From the NCBI GenBank assembly GCA_004402915.1, contig SORU01000009.1, positions 1-51,773 on the forward strand: 51,773 bases of DNA, in the 5' to 3' direction. Position 1 is the first letter of the stretch, and each line of letters begins with the position of its first letter. Below are positions 41,511 through 51,452 of this stretch, piece by piece. Source of the stretch: Fidelibacterota bacterium MT.SAG.2 (GTDB lineage: Bacteria; Fidelibacterota; SORT01). Below the pieces are notes generated by a model. The model was not told where the DNA came from. It did not search any database and saw nothing but the letters and a program-made list of their open reading frames with translations. The position numbers and the translations under genes were made by a program.

Positions 41511-42523
41511 TGCTGATAGATATAGCAATAATAATAATAAAAATAATGATCGTTATAGGCGGGATTATCACGACCGTTGCATATCTCATTCTCGCCGAAA
41601 GGAAGGTTGCCGGGTTTATTCAGGAGCGGTACGGACCGAACAGGGTGGGATTATGGGGTCTTTTGCAGCCTATAGCGGACGGAGTAAAGACATTATTAAA
41701 GGAAGATATAACTCCAGCCAGAGCAAACCGGATCATTTATCATCTTGCTCCCGCAATGGTGCTGGCTCCGGCTTTAGTCACATTCGCGGTAGTTCCTTTC
41801 GGCTCCGGAATAGATGCGTTTGGACGGCATATCGCATTCCAAGTTGCGGATATTGGCATCGGAATATTGTTCATCTTCGCAATCACGTCTATCGGTGTAT
41901 ATGGCGTTGTTTTAGGCGGATGGAGTTCAAATAATAAATACTCCCTTTTGGGCGGCCTCCGTTCTTCCGCGCAAATGATCTCATATGAAATAGCGCTTGG
42001 ACTTTCTGTTATCGGAATTCTTTTACTGACAGGTTCGTTAAGGCTGAACGATATTGTTGAAGCGCAGATTGGAATGTGGAACGTATTTCGGCAACCTGTG
42101 GCATTCTTGATATTTCTTGTCGCGGTTTTCGCGGAGACAAACAGACTGCCGTTCGACTTGGCGGAATCGGAGCAGGAGCTCATTGCCGGCTATCATATAG
42201 AATACAGCGGATTCAAATATTCTATGTTCATGTTAGGCGAATATTCCAATATCATAACAGCCTCGGCTTTGATCGTGACACTTTTTTTCGGCGGCTGGAC
42301 TGTTCCATTTATCGATGTGACAAAATTCGGTTATTGGGGCGCATTTCTTTCTGTGGTTTCGTTCGCCGTTAAAACAGGGTTTTTTCTCTTTCTTTATTTG
42401 TGGGTCCGGTGGACACTTCCACGATTTCGATATGACCAGTTAATGCACTTGGGATGGAAAGTGCTTCTGCCGCTTGCACTGCTGAATCTGCTATTTACCG
42501 CAGCATGGATAACTTATGCATGA
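41510..42523 (+). CDS. nuoH: NADH-quinone oxidoreductase subunit H (second cluster)
   Basis: A 337-residue membrane subunit of about eight helices, starting at GTG overlapping the nuoG stop (TAGTG). Conserved loops are AERKVAGFIQERYGPNRVGL and FAETNRLPFDLAESEQELIA with YHIEYSGFKYSMFMLGEYSN. The next gene, 18 bases downstream, is nuoJ, with no nuoI between. Confidence 0.95.
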   Translation: MLIDIAIIIIKIMIVIGGIITTVAYLILAERKVAGFIQERYGPNRVGLWGLLQPIADGVKTLLKEDITPARANRIIYHLAPAMVLAPALVTFAVVPFGSGIDAFGRHIAFQVADIGIGILFIFAITSIGVYGVVLGGWSSNNKYSLLGGLRSSAQMISYEIALGLSVIGILLLTGSLRLNDIVEAQIGMWNVFRQPVAFLIFLVAVFAETNRLPFDLAESEQELIAGYHIEYSGFKYSMFMLGEYSNIITASALIVTLFFGGWTVPFIDVTKFGYWGAFLSVVSFAVKTGFFLFLYLWVRWTLPRFRYDQLMHLGWKVLLPLALLNLLFTAAWITYA

Positions 42524-42541
42524 TCATATGAGAAAATTAAG

Positions 42542-43045
42542 ATGACCGAATCTCTATTTTTCGTATTTGCTGCTATGGCAATCGTCTCGGCGCTGATGGT
42601 CATTCTGAATCGAAATCCGATCTACAGCGCGGTTTCACTGGTGATCACGCTATTCAGCCTTGCGGGAATATTCCTGCTCTTGGAGGCATATTTCCTTGCG
42701 GTAGTTCAGATAATTATATATGCCGGAGCGATAATGGTACTCTTCCTGTTTGTGATAATGCTGCTTAATCCCGGTAAAGAGGCAAAATTTTTATCACCCA
42801 CAAATCCGAGAATACTTATCATCACTCTCTTGTCAATAGCATTTATAGGGATGATATTTACGCTTGTTTCCGGCACGGCGAACTATATCGGTGAAGCAGC
42901 GAGCAGCACAGGAGATTTGGGAACGACACGAAATATAGGGCTTACTCTTTTCACTAAGTATCTTTTGCCATTTGAGATCGCTTCACTCCTTCTTCTTGTC
43001 TCTTTGGTCGGGGCTGTACTGATGACTAAAAGGAATCTGAGATGA
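42542..43045 (+). CDS. nuoJ: NADH-quinone oxidoreductase subunit J (second cluster)
   Basis: A 167-residue subunit with five helices; conserved [20 protein letters not shown] and [20 protein letters not shown]. It begins 18 bases after nuoH where nuoI would be expected. Overlaps nuoK by 4 bases (ATGA). Confidence 0.94.
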   Translation: MTESLFFVFAAMAIVSALMVILNRNPIYSAVSLVITLFSLAGIFLLLEAYFLAVVQIIIYAGAIMVLFLFVIMLLNPGKEAKFLSPTNPRILIITLLSIAFIGMIFTLVSGTANYIGEAASSTGDLGTTRNIGLTLFTKYLLPFEIASLLLLVSLVGAVLMTKRNLR

Positions 43046-43347
43046 CGCCGCCGTTAGAGTATTATCTCTGGTTTGCGGCGCTCTTGTTTGTCATTGGAGT
43101 AGCGGGTGTACTTCTAAGACGTAATGTAATAATAGTTTTTATGTCGATAGAACTTATGCTGAATGCCGTAAATGTGACATTTATCGCATTTTCAAGGCAG
43201 ATGAATAATATTGACGGACAGATCTTCGTCTTTTTCGTCATGACCCTCGCTGCGGCGGAAGTCGCAGTCGGATTGGCAATTATAGTCGCAATGTTCAGAA
43301 ATAAAGAGTCGATCAACATTGAAGATATGAATCTGCTCAAATGGTAA
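43042..43347 (+). CDS. nuoK: NADH-quinone oxidoreductase subunit K (second cluster)
   Basis: A 101-residue subunit with three helices; the Glu residues of the proton path lie in [18 protein letters not shown] and [18 protein letters not shown]. Its last 7 bases overlap nuoL (ATGGTAA). Confidence 0.94.
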   Translation: MTPPLEYYLWFAALLFVIGVAGVLLRRNVIIVFMSIELMLNAVNVTFIAFSRQMNNIDGQIFVFFVMTLAAAEVAVGLAIIVAMFRNKESINIEDMNLLKW

Positions 43348-45263
43348 ACTCCACTCTGATTTTGGTCTGGTTGATACCCCTGTTCCCGCTCATAGGGTTT
43401 CTTTTAAACGGAATTTTTGGTAAACGCTTAGGCGATAAAGCTGTCGGGATAATCGGCTCAGGCGCGATGTTATTCTCATTTGTCGTCTCAGGATATTTAC
43501 TGTTGAACTATTTAGCGCTTAACCAGGTAGGAGCAGAATTTCATTCGACACTTTTCAGCTGGATATCGGTCGCTGATTTACAGCTGAGCGTGAGCTTTCA
43601 GGTAGATTCACTCTCTCTGATGATGGCGGTCATGGTTACCGGAGTCGCGTTTCTCATCCATGTTTATTCGATAGGATATATGCACGGCGACGGTGGTTTT
43701 GCCCGATTCTTCTCCTACATGAATCTTTTTTCTTTCATGATGCTCGTATTGGTCTTGTCTGATAATTATATACTGATGTTCCTCGGATGGGAGGGGGTTG
43801 GTCTCTGCTCTTACTTGCTGATAGGATTTTGGTACGAAGATGATAAAAACGCAAGCGCGGGAAACAAAGCGTTCATTGTTAACCGGATAGGCGATTTCGG
43901 GTTTCTGCTTGGAGCGCTTTTGCTATTTGTTACATTCGGAAGCTTTCAATACAGTGAGATATTTTCTCAGTTGGACAGGTTTTCTGTCGGAGACGGAACA
44001 ATTACTGCAATTACTCTTCTCTTATTTGTCGGCGCAATGGGTAAATCCGCGCAGCTGCCGCTTTATGTGTGGCTGCCCGATGCGATGGCAGGTCCCACTC
44101 CCGTCAGTGCGCTCATTCATGCCGCTACTATGGTAACAGCGGGAGTATATATGGTGGCTCGAAGCAGTTTCCTTTATGTATTGGCTCCGACTTCCATGAC
44201 CGTGATAGCGGTAGTGGGAGTTGCGACAGCGCTATTCGCAGCCTTGATCGCTCTGACACAGAATGATATCAAAAAGGTCCTGGCTTATTCAACCATCAGT
44301 CAACTCGGTTATATGTTTCTCGCTTTAGGAGTAGGAGCTTTTAGCGCGGGGATGTTCCATCTGCTGACACATGCGTTCTTCAAAGGATTGATGTTCCTTG
44401 CGGCAGGCTCGGTAATGCATGCCCTCGCAAATGAACAGGATATGCGGTTTATGGGAGGTCTGAGAAAGAAGATCCCGAAAACTTTTATCACCTTTCTGAT
44501 AGGCGCATTGGCGATTTCCGGCATACCGGGTCTATCGGGGTTCTTCAGTAAAGATGAGCTCTTATGGCAGGCATACAGCTCACCGGCAGGAGGATTTTGG
44601 TTTTGGTTGGTTGGCGCTGTTACGGCAGGTTTAACGGCATTTTACATCTTCCGTTTGATATTCCTTACATTTTACGGCGAAGCCCGTTGGAAACCGGAAA
44701 CTCATGCTCACGAGTCTCCAAATAAGATGACATTGCCGCTCATTATTCTCGCATTTCTTTCGGTTGTAGGCGGCTATATCGGGGTGCCGGCTCTGTTAGG
44801 TGGTGACAACAGGATACATTATTATTTAGAAGCTAATCTCGCTAAACTGCCTGTTGATGCGGCAGCTCATCAGAGCCATTCTTTGGAATTTATACTCATG
44901 GGAATTTCAGTGCTGATAGCCATAGCGGCTATCTATCTGGCTTATGTTTTTTACGTCAAACGTAGAGAACTTCCTGAATTAGCAGCCGCAAAATTCAAAA
45001 GAGCATATAATTTATCTTTCAATAAATTTTATGTAGACGAGCTCTACGATTATCTTTTTGTGAAGCGGCTCATCACCATTTCCAAGTGGTTATGGAATAA
45101 GTTTGATGTACGCGTGTTGGACGGGATGGCAAACGGAGCGGGAAAACTTATCACCGTCACCGGATGGTATGTGAGAACGGTTCAATCCGGTCTGGTATCC
45201 GGCTACGCGTTATCACTCTTTATAGGAAGTTTACTGATGATAGGGTACTACTTTTTCAGGTAG
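43341..45263 (+). CDS. nuoL: NADH-quinone oxidoreductase subunit L (second cluster)
   Basis: A 640-residue antiporter-like subunit. Channel blocks [39 protein letters not shown] and [20 protein letters not shown] are intact. The C-terminal tail ([20 protein letters not shown]) corresponds to a single copy of the unit that is doubled in the first NuoL. It starts inside nuoK and ends 3 bases before nuoM. Confidence 0.95.
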   Translation: MVNSTLILVWLIPLFPLIGFLLNGIFGKRLGDKAVGIIGSGAMLFSFVVSGYLLLNYLALNQVGAEFHSTLFSWISVADLQLSVSFQVDSLSLMMAVMVTGVAFLIHVYSIGYMHGDGGFARFFSYMNLFSFMMLVLVLSDNYILMFLGWEGVGLCSYLLIGFWYEDDKNASAGNKAFIVNRIGDFGFLLGALLLFVTFGSFQYSEIFSQLDRFSVGDGTITAITLLLFVGAMGKSAQLPLYVWLPDAMAGPTPVSALIHAATMVTAGVYMVARSSFLYVLAPTSMTVIAVVGVATALFAALIALTQNDIKKVLAYSTISQLGYMFLALGVGAFSAGMFHLLTHAFFKGLMFLAAGSVMHALANEQDMRFMGGLRKKIPKTFITFLIGALAISGIPGLSGFFSKDELLWQAYSSPAGGFWFWLVGAVTAGLTAFYIFRLIFLTFYGEARWKPETHAHESPNKMTLPLIILAFLSVVGGYIGVPALLGGDNRIHYYLEANLAKLPVDAAAHQSHSLEFILMGISVLIAIAAIYLAYVFYVKRRELPELAAAKFKRAYNLSFNKFYVDELYDYLFVKRLITISKWLWNKFDVRVLDGMANGAGKLITVTGWYVRTVQSGLVSGYALSLFIGSLLMIGYYFFR

Positions 45264-45266
45264 AGA

Positions 45267-46811
45267 ATGATAGGGATCCTTTCATTACATATCATACTGC
45301 CGCTGTTAGGAATTCTTGTTCTTATCTTTATCCCGAATAAGGAGAAGTCGCTAATGAAGGTCGCCGCAATAGGATTTTCGTTGGCAACATTTGTTGTTTC
45401 TATCGTGATGCTCGCAAGGTTCGAGATCGGCCCGTCAGACATGCAGTTTGTGGAATATGCCGAGTGGATTCCCCAGTGGGGAGTTTCTTATAAGATCGGA
45501 GTTGACGGGATCAGTTTGTTTCTGATATTGATCACGACCCTCTTGACCCCTTTAGCGTTGTTGTCCTCATGGAACAGCATAACAGAAGGGCACAAGGGTT
45601 TCTTGGTGAGCATGCTTGCGTTAGAAGTCGGCATAATAGGAGTATTCCTATCATTGGATCTGTTCCTGTTTTACGTCTTTTGGGAAGTGATGCTGATACC
45701 GATGTATTTCATCATAGGCATCTGGGGCGGAGAGAACAAGATATATGCGGCAATGAAATTCGTTATTTTCACGATGTTCGGCAGTCTCCTTATGCTTGTT
45801 GCTATCTTCTGGCTGTATTATTTATCAAGCGAGCAATTCGGATCGCCTACGACCGATCTTCTGATGCTGTACAAACTGGATCTGCCTTATGATACTCAAT
45901 TCTGGCTGTTCCTCGCTTTTGCGCTTTCGTTCGCTATCAAGATACCGCTATTCCCGTTTCACACGTGGCTGCCCGACGCGCATGTGGAAGCGCCTACGGC
46001 GGGAAGCGTCATATTAGCGGGAGTCTTACTCAAGATGGGAGGGTATGGTTTTCTCAGATACTGCCTGCCTCTCTTCCCTGAAGCAACGATCGAATTGGCG
46101 CCATACCTGATAAGTCTTGCGGTTTTCGGAGGGATCATTTACGGAGCGTTGGTAGCTATGGTTCAGCCCGATATGAAAAAGCTCGTGGCGTATTCGAGTG
46201 TTTCACACATGGGATTTATAGTGTTGGGAATATTCGTTCTGAACCAACAAGGCTTGCAAGGCGCACTTATACAGATGGTGAACCATGGGTTATCGACCGG
46301 CGCTCTCTTTCTGTTAGTAGGGTTCATTTATGAACGGAGACATTCACGTCTGATCTCGGAATATGGAGGATTGGCTAAGATCATGCCTTTTTATGCCGCT
46401 ACTTTTCTGATTGTAGTGTTAAGCAGTCTCGGCTTACCCGGTCTGAACGGATTCGTGGGTGAGTTTCTGATTCTCGTCGGCAGCTTCAAGAGCAGCATAT
46501 TCTTTACGACATTTGCAGCTACAGGGGTTATATTAGCGGCTGTCTACCTATTGTGGATGTATCAAAGGGTTATGTTCGGCAAGGTAACAAATGAAAAGAA
46601 TTCAGGATTGAACGATCTCTCCTTGAGAGAAAAATGGGTTATTGTTCCTTTGATACTGTTGATAATCGCAATCGGTGTTTATCCGAAACCGATACTCGAA
46701 CGGATAGAACCCTCAGTTACAAATTTATTGAACATGGTGCAATCAAACTCTAACGGTGATAAAATAAATATATCTCCAGATGTCACCCCTGTGAGTCCTG
46801 AGCGGAATTAA
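45267..46811 (+). CDS. nuoM: NADH-quinone oxidoreductase subunit M (second cluster)
   Basis: A 514-residue antiporter-like subunit of about 14 helices. Conserved FYVFWEVMLIPMYFIIGIWG, FPFHTWLPDAHVEAPTAGSV and VQPDMKKLVAYSSVSHMGF. The C terminus has a hydrophilic tail of about 30 residues not found in the first copy. It is followed after 22 bases by the NhaD-like antiporter. Confidence 0.95.
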   Translation: MIGILSLHIILPLLGILVLIFIPNKEKSLMKVAAIGFSLATFVVSIVMLARFEIGPSDMQFVEYAEWIPQWGVSYKIGVDGISLFLILITTLLTPLALLSSWNSITEGHKGFLVSMLALEVGIIGVFLSLDLFLFYVFWEVMLIPMYFIIGIWGGENKIYAAMKFVIFTMFGSLLMLVAIFWLYYLSSEQFGSPTTDLLMLYKLDLPYDTQFWLFLAFALSFAIKIPLFPFHTWLPDAHVEAPTAGSVILAGVLLKMGGYGFLRYCLPLFPEATIELAPYLISLAVFGGIIYGALVAMVQPDMKKLVAYSSVSHMGFIVLGIFVLNQQGLQGALIQMVNHGLSTGALFLLVGFIYERRHSRLISEYGGLAKIMPFYAATFLIVVLSSLGLPGLNGFVGEFLILVGSFKSSIFFTTFAATGVILAAVYLLWMYQRVMFGKVTNEKNSGLNDLSLREKWVIVPLILLIIAIGVYPKPILERIEPSVTNLLNMVQSNSNGDKINISPDVTPVSPERN

Positions 46812-46833
46812 TTATTCAAATAAGGTTATTAAT

Positions 46834-48273
46834 TTGGTGAGTCTGAAATTAAAACAGATTACTATCAGTTCAGTGACGCTGATAATGCTGACACCTGGAC
46901 ATATTCTTGCGTCGGGCGGAGGTGGAGGTCAGGCAGAACTTGGGACCCTGTTACCGTTGTGGAGCGTAATTCCGTTTGTGGGCATTCTACTGTCAATCGC
47001 TCTATTCCCGCTGTTGGCGCCCCATTTTTGGCACGGCCATTTCCCGAAATTATCCGCTATGTGGGCTTTGCTGTTTGCTATCCCGTTCTTAATTGTATAC
47101 AAAGGTGCGGCGTTATACGAAATTCTTCATATTTATCTTATTGATTACATCCCGTTCATAATTCTACTCTGGGGATTGTTCGTCGCATCAGGTGGTATTC
47201 TCGTGCGGGGAAGACTACAAGGTTCTCCGATGGTGAATACAATTATCTTACTCATAGGTACACTGATAGCTTCCTTGGTTGGAACAACTGGCGCATCGAT
47301 GTTGCTTATTCGGCCATTATTACGGGCAAATAGCTGGAGGCGGAATAAAGTGCATATCGTGATATTTTTTATATTCCTCGTAAGCAATATCGGCGGTTCT
47401 CTGACACCGCTGGGTGACCCGCCTCTGTTTTTAGGGTTCCTGCATTCTGTACCCTTCTTCTGGACTTTTAACCTATTCCCGCATATGGCTTTCGTAAGCG
47501 TGATCCTTTTAATACTCTTCTACGCCTTCGATACTTATCATTACAAGAGAGAAGATAAACCTGAAAAGGTGGAAACCGCTCCTGATCCACTGAGAATCGA
47601 GGGAACAATTAACTTTCTGTTCTTATTCGGGATAATAATAGCAGTTCTTCAAAGCGGGTTATGGCAAGGGACTTCCTTTAACGTCGGTGGAGTTCATATG
47701 GAATTCCAAAACGTTCTTAGGGACCTGTCGATAATCGCAATGGGCTACCTCTCAATCAGGTTCACTTCAAGTAAGATCAGGGAGGACAACGAATTCAGCT
47801 GGTTTCCCATCAAGGAAGTCGCTTACCTGTTTGCGGGAATATTCATGACTATCATTCCTGCGCTGCTTATTCTGAAGGCAGGCGCACAGGGGAATCTGAG
47901 TTGGTTGACAGAATCCGTAAAAACACCGAACGATTATTTCTGGGTAACCGGAATACTATCGAGTTTTCTCGATAACGCTCCAACTTACTTGACGTTTTTT
48001 AATACTATTCTCGGGAATTTTTTCCCCGGGTTGCCTGAAGATGTGGCAGTTATGAGACTGATAGCCGAGCAGGAGATCTATCTCAAGGCTATTTCCGCAG
48101 CCGCTGTATTCATGGGCGCAATGACCTATATAGGTAACGCGCCGAACTTTATGGTCAGGTCTATCGCCGAGGAAGCAGGAGTTCCGATGCCGAGCTTTTT
48201 CGGATATATGTTTAAATATTCGATTCTGATCCTGATGCCGATTTTTGTCCTTGTAAGCATAATATTCTTTTAG
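46834..48273 (+). CDS. nhaD: NhaD-type sodium/proton antiporter inside the nuo operon
   Basis: A 479-residue transporter with about 12 hydrophobic helices, of the NhaD branch of the ion transporter superfamily. Motifs are VGTTGASMLLIRPLLRAN, SNIGGSLTPLGDPPLFLGFL (the sodium/proton-site loop), SSFLDNAPTYLTFFN and YIGNAPNFMVRSIAEEAG, all as expected. Starts at TTG 46834 or GTG 46837; the ATAAGG site is 9-14 bases before. It sits between nuoM and nuoN, a place normally occupied by nothing. A Na+/H+ exchange function beside complex I suggests Na+ balance or use of both ions; this is inferred. Confidence 0.88.
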   Translation: MVSLKLKQITISSVTLIMLTPGHILASGGGGGQAELGTLLPLWSVIPFVGILLSIALFPLLAPHFWHGHFPKLSAMWALLFAIPFLIVYKGAALYEILHIYLIDYIPFIILLWGLFVASGGILVRGRLQGSPMVNTIILLIGTLIASLVGTTGASMLLIRPLLRANSWRRNKVHIVIFFIFLVSNIGGSLTPLGDPPLFLGFLHSVPFFWTFNLFPHMAFVSVILLILFYAFDTYHYKREDKPEKVETAPDPLRIEGTINFLFLFGIIIAVLQSGLWQGTSFNVGGVHMEFQNVLRDLSIIAMGYLSIRFTSSKIREDNEFSWFPIKEVAYLFAGIFMTIIPALLILKAGAQGNLSWLTESVKTPNDYFWVTGILSSFLDNAPTYLTFFNTILGNFFPGLPEDVAVMRLIAEQEIYLKAISAAAVFMGAMTYIGNAPNFMVRSIAEEAGVPMPSFFGYMFKYSILILMPIFVLVSIIFF

Positions 48274-48285
48274 GAGGTAAGATAA

Positions 48286-48858
48286 ATGAGTCAAATTGAA
48301 CTGGTTATTGAGGGTCACGAAGACTTCGTCAAGGGATTCATAAGAGGCATAGTAGCCGGATCCAAAAGTGGCGCAAGGGTGCTTTTTAACAATGAGCATG
48401 ATATAAACAGAACAACTTTGGGTGAGAAGATCAAGGAGTTCTTCGATGCTCCCAGCACTCATACTCACCTTATTGTTGATGAATCTACAACTTCGTTGAT
48501 TGAAGATGTCCTGAATAGTGAAGGAGAAAAGCTCAAATTAAAAATCGTTTCAAAACTTTCGGTGGCTTCCGCATCGTTCAAATTCAAATATAAAGCCTAT
48601 GCCGAAAACTATGGCGCTATGCTCAAGGGAATCTTTGAAAACCTTCCGGAGTCTGTTACTCTCTCCGATGATTATGAACCGAAAGAAGAATTTCACCCTG
48701 AGTCTAAAGGGGCGGAAGCGTATGCGCCGGAGCATAATTATATTATTAAGGCGAAAGGGACTCTGTCCGGTGATTTGGATGCGCTGTTGGAGCTTTATGC
48801 GAGATGCCACAAAGAACCGTTAATTAGAATAGAGAATATCGAATTGGTATTTGAATAG
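48286..48858 (+). CDS. Unknown 190-residue protein between antiporter and nuoN
   Basis: I do not recognise this soluble protein. It begins MSQIELVIEGHEDFVKGFIR with a GGAGGT site 7-12 bases before the ATG, so it is well translated. It has a two-half look: N-terminal alternating strand/helix (residues 1-85), a middle acidic linker (about 130-150, DDYEPKEEFHPESKGAEA), then a C-terminal beta-alpha-beta (NYIIKAKGTLSGDLDALLEL, LIRIENIELVFE) that resembles the start, suggesting a duplicated small alpha/beta fold such as a ferredoxin-like or ACT-like domain. No signal, membrane segment or metal motif. It is followed within 5 bases by nuoN, so it is an operon member. A regulator or assembly factor for the transporter or complex is possible. 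Confidence 0.7.
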   Translation: MSQIELVIEGHEDFVKGFIRGIVAGSKSGARVLFNNEHDINRTTLGEKIKEFFDAPSTHTHLIVDESTTSLIEDVLNSEGEKLKLKIVSKLSVASASFKFKYKAYAENYGAMLKGIFENLPESVTLSDDYEPKEEFHPESKGAEAYAPEHNYIIKAKGTLSGDLDALLELYARCHKEPLIRIENIELVFE

Positions 48859-48862
48859 AAAT

Positions 48863-50308
48863 ATGATCGATTTTCAGTTAAATCCGGCTGATTTCATTCT
48901 TCTCCTTCCGGAGATAGTGTTATCTATCGGAGCAATGCTCATGCTGTTCCTGGAGCTTTTTCTGAAAGATAAAAAGACACTTCACCAATGGACTGCGTTT
49001 GCAACCTTTTTAATCGCTTTTATTTTATTACTCTCGCAAGGCTCGAACACTCTAATGGCTTTCGGCAAGATGGTGCGTGCCGACCTGTTTGGTCAGTTCA
49101 GTTCAGCTATAGTGCTCATTGGAGGAGGATTAACGGTACTCCTCGGCAAAGAATACTTTGTTAAGAGAGATTGGCACAGAGGAGAATACTATTCACTGCT
49201 TCTCTTCGCTTCCGTCGGCATGCTTTTTATGGTACGTGGATTGGACCTGTTGGTCATATTCCTCGGATTGGAACTGCTTTCAATTTCTCTTTATATACTT
49301 GTAGGCTATTTCAGGGAACGGTTATTTTCCAACGAAGCGGCGCTGAAATATCTTCTTCTCGGCGCATTTGCTTCGGGATTTTTGCTATACGGAATAGCGT
49401 ATATTTACGGCGCTTATGGAACCACAAACCTTTACGAGATCAGAGAAATAGGGAGCGCCGAATCTGCCACGTTCTATTGGATAGGCTTATCCCTTATCCT
49501 GGTTGGGTTTAGTTTCAAGGTTGCTCTCGTTCCATTCCATATGTGGTCGCCCGACGTGTATCAGGGAGCGCCGACCCCTGTCACAGGATTTATGGCTACA
49601 ACAACCAAAGCAGCTGCATTCGCCGCTATGATGCGAATCCTGTTCTACGGATTCCCCGCAGAGAACATGGACTGGACACCGCTGTTTTGGTTTTTCTCTG
49701 CTGCAACAATGACGGTCGGAAATATATTTGCCATTCAACAGCTAAATCTGAAACGGATGTTAGCGTATTCGTCGATTGCTCATGCGGGTTATCTGATGAT
49801 AGGAATAACGGTCGGTTCCGAGACAAGCGTCGCGGGAATGCTCTATTATCTTTTAGGGTATTTGTTCATGAACATCGGCGCGTTCGCGATCGTGCAGCAT
49901 ATAGAAGGAAAAGATGAAACACGTTTGAACGTTGAGAGTTATGCCGGATTGGCAAAGAGGCAGCCGGCGATTTCGCTTGCGATGACTCTCTTTATGTTCG
50001 CTCTTGCCGGATTCCCGCTAACGGTAGGCTTTACGGGTAAATTCTATATCTTCGCCGCTGCTATGAATCAAGGTTTCATCTGGCTAATACTGATCGCGGT
50101 GATCAACAGCCTTATCTCGGTTTATTATTATCTCCGGGTTGTCATCTATATGTACATGAAACCGGTAGTGGAGGAAACCGAATTTTCGCCTATGGAACTA
50201 CCGGCAAAAGTGGCGCTGACAGTCTGCGTATACGCGGTGCTGCATCTTGGAATTTTACCCGGGAATTTCATAACATTAGCCGAAGAGGCAATCTCTGCTC
50301 TATTTTAA
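48863..50308 (+). CDS. nuoN: NADH-quinone oxidoreductase subunit N (second cluster)
   Basis: A 481-residue subunit when started at ATG 48863; a TTG at 48851, inside the previous gene, adds four residues. Conserved are LLVIFLGLELLSISLYILVG, VPFHMWSPDVYQGAPTPVTG and AIQQLNLKRMLAYSSIAHAG. It is the only nuo gene separated from the rest by non-nuo genes, yet its sequence is ordinary. Confidence 0.94.
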   Translation: MIDFQLNPADFILLLPEIVLSIGAMLMLFLELFLKDKKTLHQWTAFATFLIAFILLLSQGSNTLMAFGKMVRADLFGQFSSAIVLIGGGLTVLLGKEYFVKRDWHRGEYYSLLLFASVGMLFMVRGLDLLVIFLGLELLSISLYILVGYFRERLFSNEAALKYLLLGAFASGFLLYGIAYIYGAYGTTNLYEIREIGSAESATFYWIGLSLILVGFSFKVALVPFHMWSPDVYQGAPTPVTGFMATTTKAAAFAAMMRILFYGFPAENMDWTPLFWFFSAATMTVGNIFAIQQLNLKRMLAYSSIAHAGYLMIGITVGSETSVAGMLYYLLGYLFMNIGAFAIVQHIEGKDETRLNVESYAGLAKRQPAISLAMTLFMFALAGFPLTVGFTGKFYIFAAAMNQGFIWLILIAVINSLISVYYYLRVVIYMYMKPVVEETEFSPMELPAKVALTVCVYAVLHLGILPGNFITLAEEAISALF

Positions 50309-50314
50309 AACAAT

Positions 50315-50866
50315 ATGAAAGCGCCTGAGAGAGATAAACGGAAAGGTCTGTTAGCCTGCTATACCGGTGACGGTAAAGGTAAATCCACAGCGGCGTTCGG
50401 TTCGATTCTAAGAGCGATCGGTTACGGATGGAAGGTATGCGTTATTCAATTCATGAAAGGTTCGTGGAAATACGGTGAGATGGAAGGTTTCAAACAACTG
50501 CGTCCAAAAGTTGAATTTCACCGTAAGGGTCTGGGATTTTATAAAATAATAGATGATAAACTTCCAGAAGAAGATCACAAAAAAGCTGCGGCGGAAGCGA
50601 TTCAATTTTCCGCTGAAAAGATCACTTCGGGTGAATTTGACCTTGTGATTTTAGACGAACTGAATGTCTCGATCCAAACCGGGCTTATCTCTATTGAAGA
50701 CGCCGTCGAGCTGCTTAAGAAAAAGCCCGACTGGCAGCATCTGATCATTACGGGCAGAGGAGCGCCTGAAGAAATTATAGAAATGTGCGATCTTGTCACG
50801 GAGATGAAAGAGATCAAGCATCCGTATCAGAACGGAATTCTCGCTCAGAAAGGGTTCGATTACTAA
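50315..50866 (+). CDS. btuR: Cob(I)yrinic acid a,c-diamide adenosyltransferase
   Basis: A 183-residue CobA/BtuR-type adenosyltransferase with P-loop GDGKGKST (residues 18-25), then VIQFMKGSWKYGEME and the ILDELNVSIQTGLI block that forms the corrin site. It adds the adenosyl group of ATP to cobalt(I) corrinoids to make coenzyme B12. It starts 6 bases after nuoN and may be read from the nuo transcript; no other cobalamin gene is near. A 79-base gap with no obvious element follows. Confidence 0.93.
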   Translation: MKAPERDKRKGLLACYTGDGKGKSTAAFGSILRAIGYGWKVCVIQFMKGSWKYGEMEGFKQLRPKVEFHRKGLGFYKIIDDKLPEEDHKKAAAEAIQFSAEKITSGEFDLVILDELNVSIQTGLISIEDAVELLKKKPDWQHLIITGRGAPEEIIEMCDLVTEMKEIKHPYQNGILAQKGFDY

Positions 50867-50945
50867 AGCATAACTTGGCTCTTGTTCATCTGAACATCAA
50901 CAACTGCTTGCTCAAACCGCTCAACGCTTAGTATATTACCATTCC

Positions 50946-51452
50946 ATGACAACTCATATACATCATGAACAGAAAGTGCCCGATATTCTGATCTGCGCGG
51001 TCATCACCATATCCGATACTCGCACAGAGGAGGACGATCATGGAGGAAATTTTATTGCTGATGCGTTGAAATCGGCCGGACATGACGTAAGGGAAAAACG
51101 AATCGTGAGTGACGATTCGGAGGGATTGAAGCAGGTATTACAGGGTTTGGCTGACTCGAAAGAATTTCATCTGATTATAACGACAGGCGGAACCGGTATC
51201 GCTTCACGGGATAACACTATCTCCGTTGTGAAACCGCTTCTGAGCAAAACGATGGAAGGGTTTGGCGAACTTTTCAGGAGTCTGAGCTATGATGAGATAG
51301 GCTCCCGCGCGATGCTAAGCAGAGCGATCGCAGGCGTTATCGGCAATTCACTTATATTCTGCCTGCCCGGTTCTCTGAACGCCGTAAAACTCGGCATGGA
51401 CAAACTGATCCTTCCTGACCTCGGTCATCTGGTGTGGGAATTGACCCGCTGA
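50946..51452 (+). CDS. moaB: Molybdenum cofactor protein MoaB
   Basis: A 168-residue MoaB/Mog-family protein; conserved TISDTRTEEDDHGG, IITTGGTGIASRDNT, GSRAMLSRAIAGVIGNSLIF and LPGSLNAVKLGMDKLILP. It adenylylates molybdopterin in preparation for metal insertion. It overlaps the next gene (moeA) by one base (TGATG), and lies 80 bases after btuR; the first ATG (50946) is used. Confidence 0.93.
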   Translation: MTTHIHHEQKVPDILICAVITISDTRTEEDDHGGNFIADALKSAGHDVREKRIVSDDSEGLKQVLQGLADSKEFHLIITTGGTGIASRDNTISVVKPLLSKTMEGFGELFRSLSYDEIGSRAMLSRAIAGVIGNSLIFCLPGSLNAVKLGMDKLILPDLGHLVWELTR

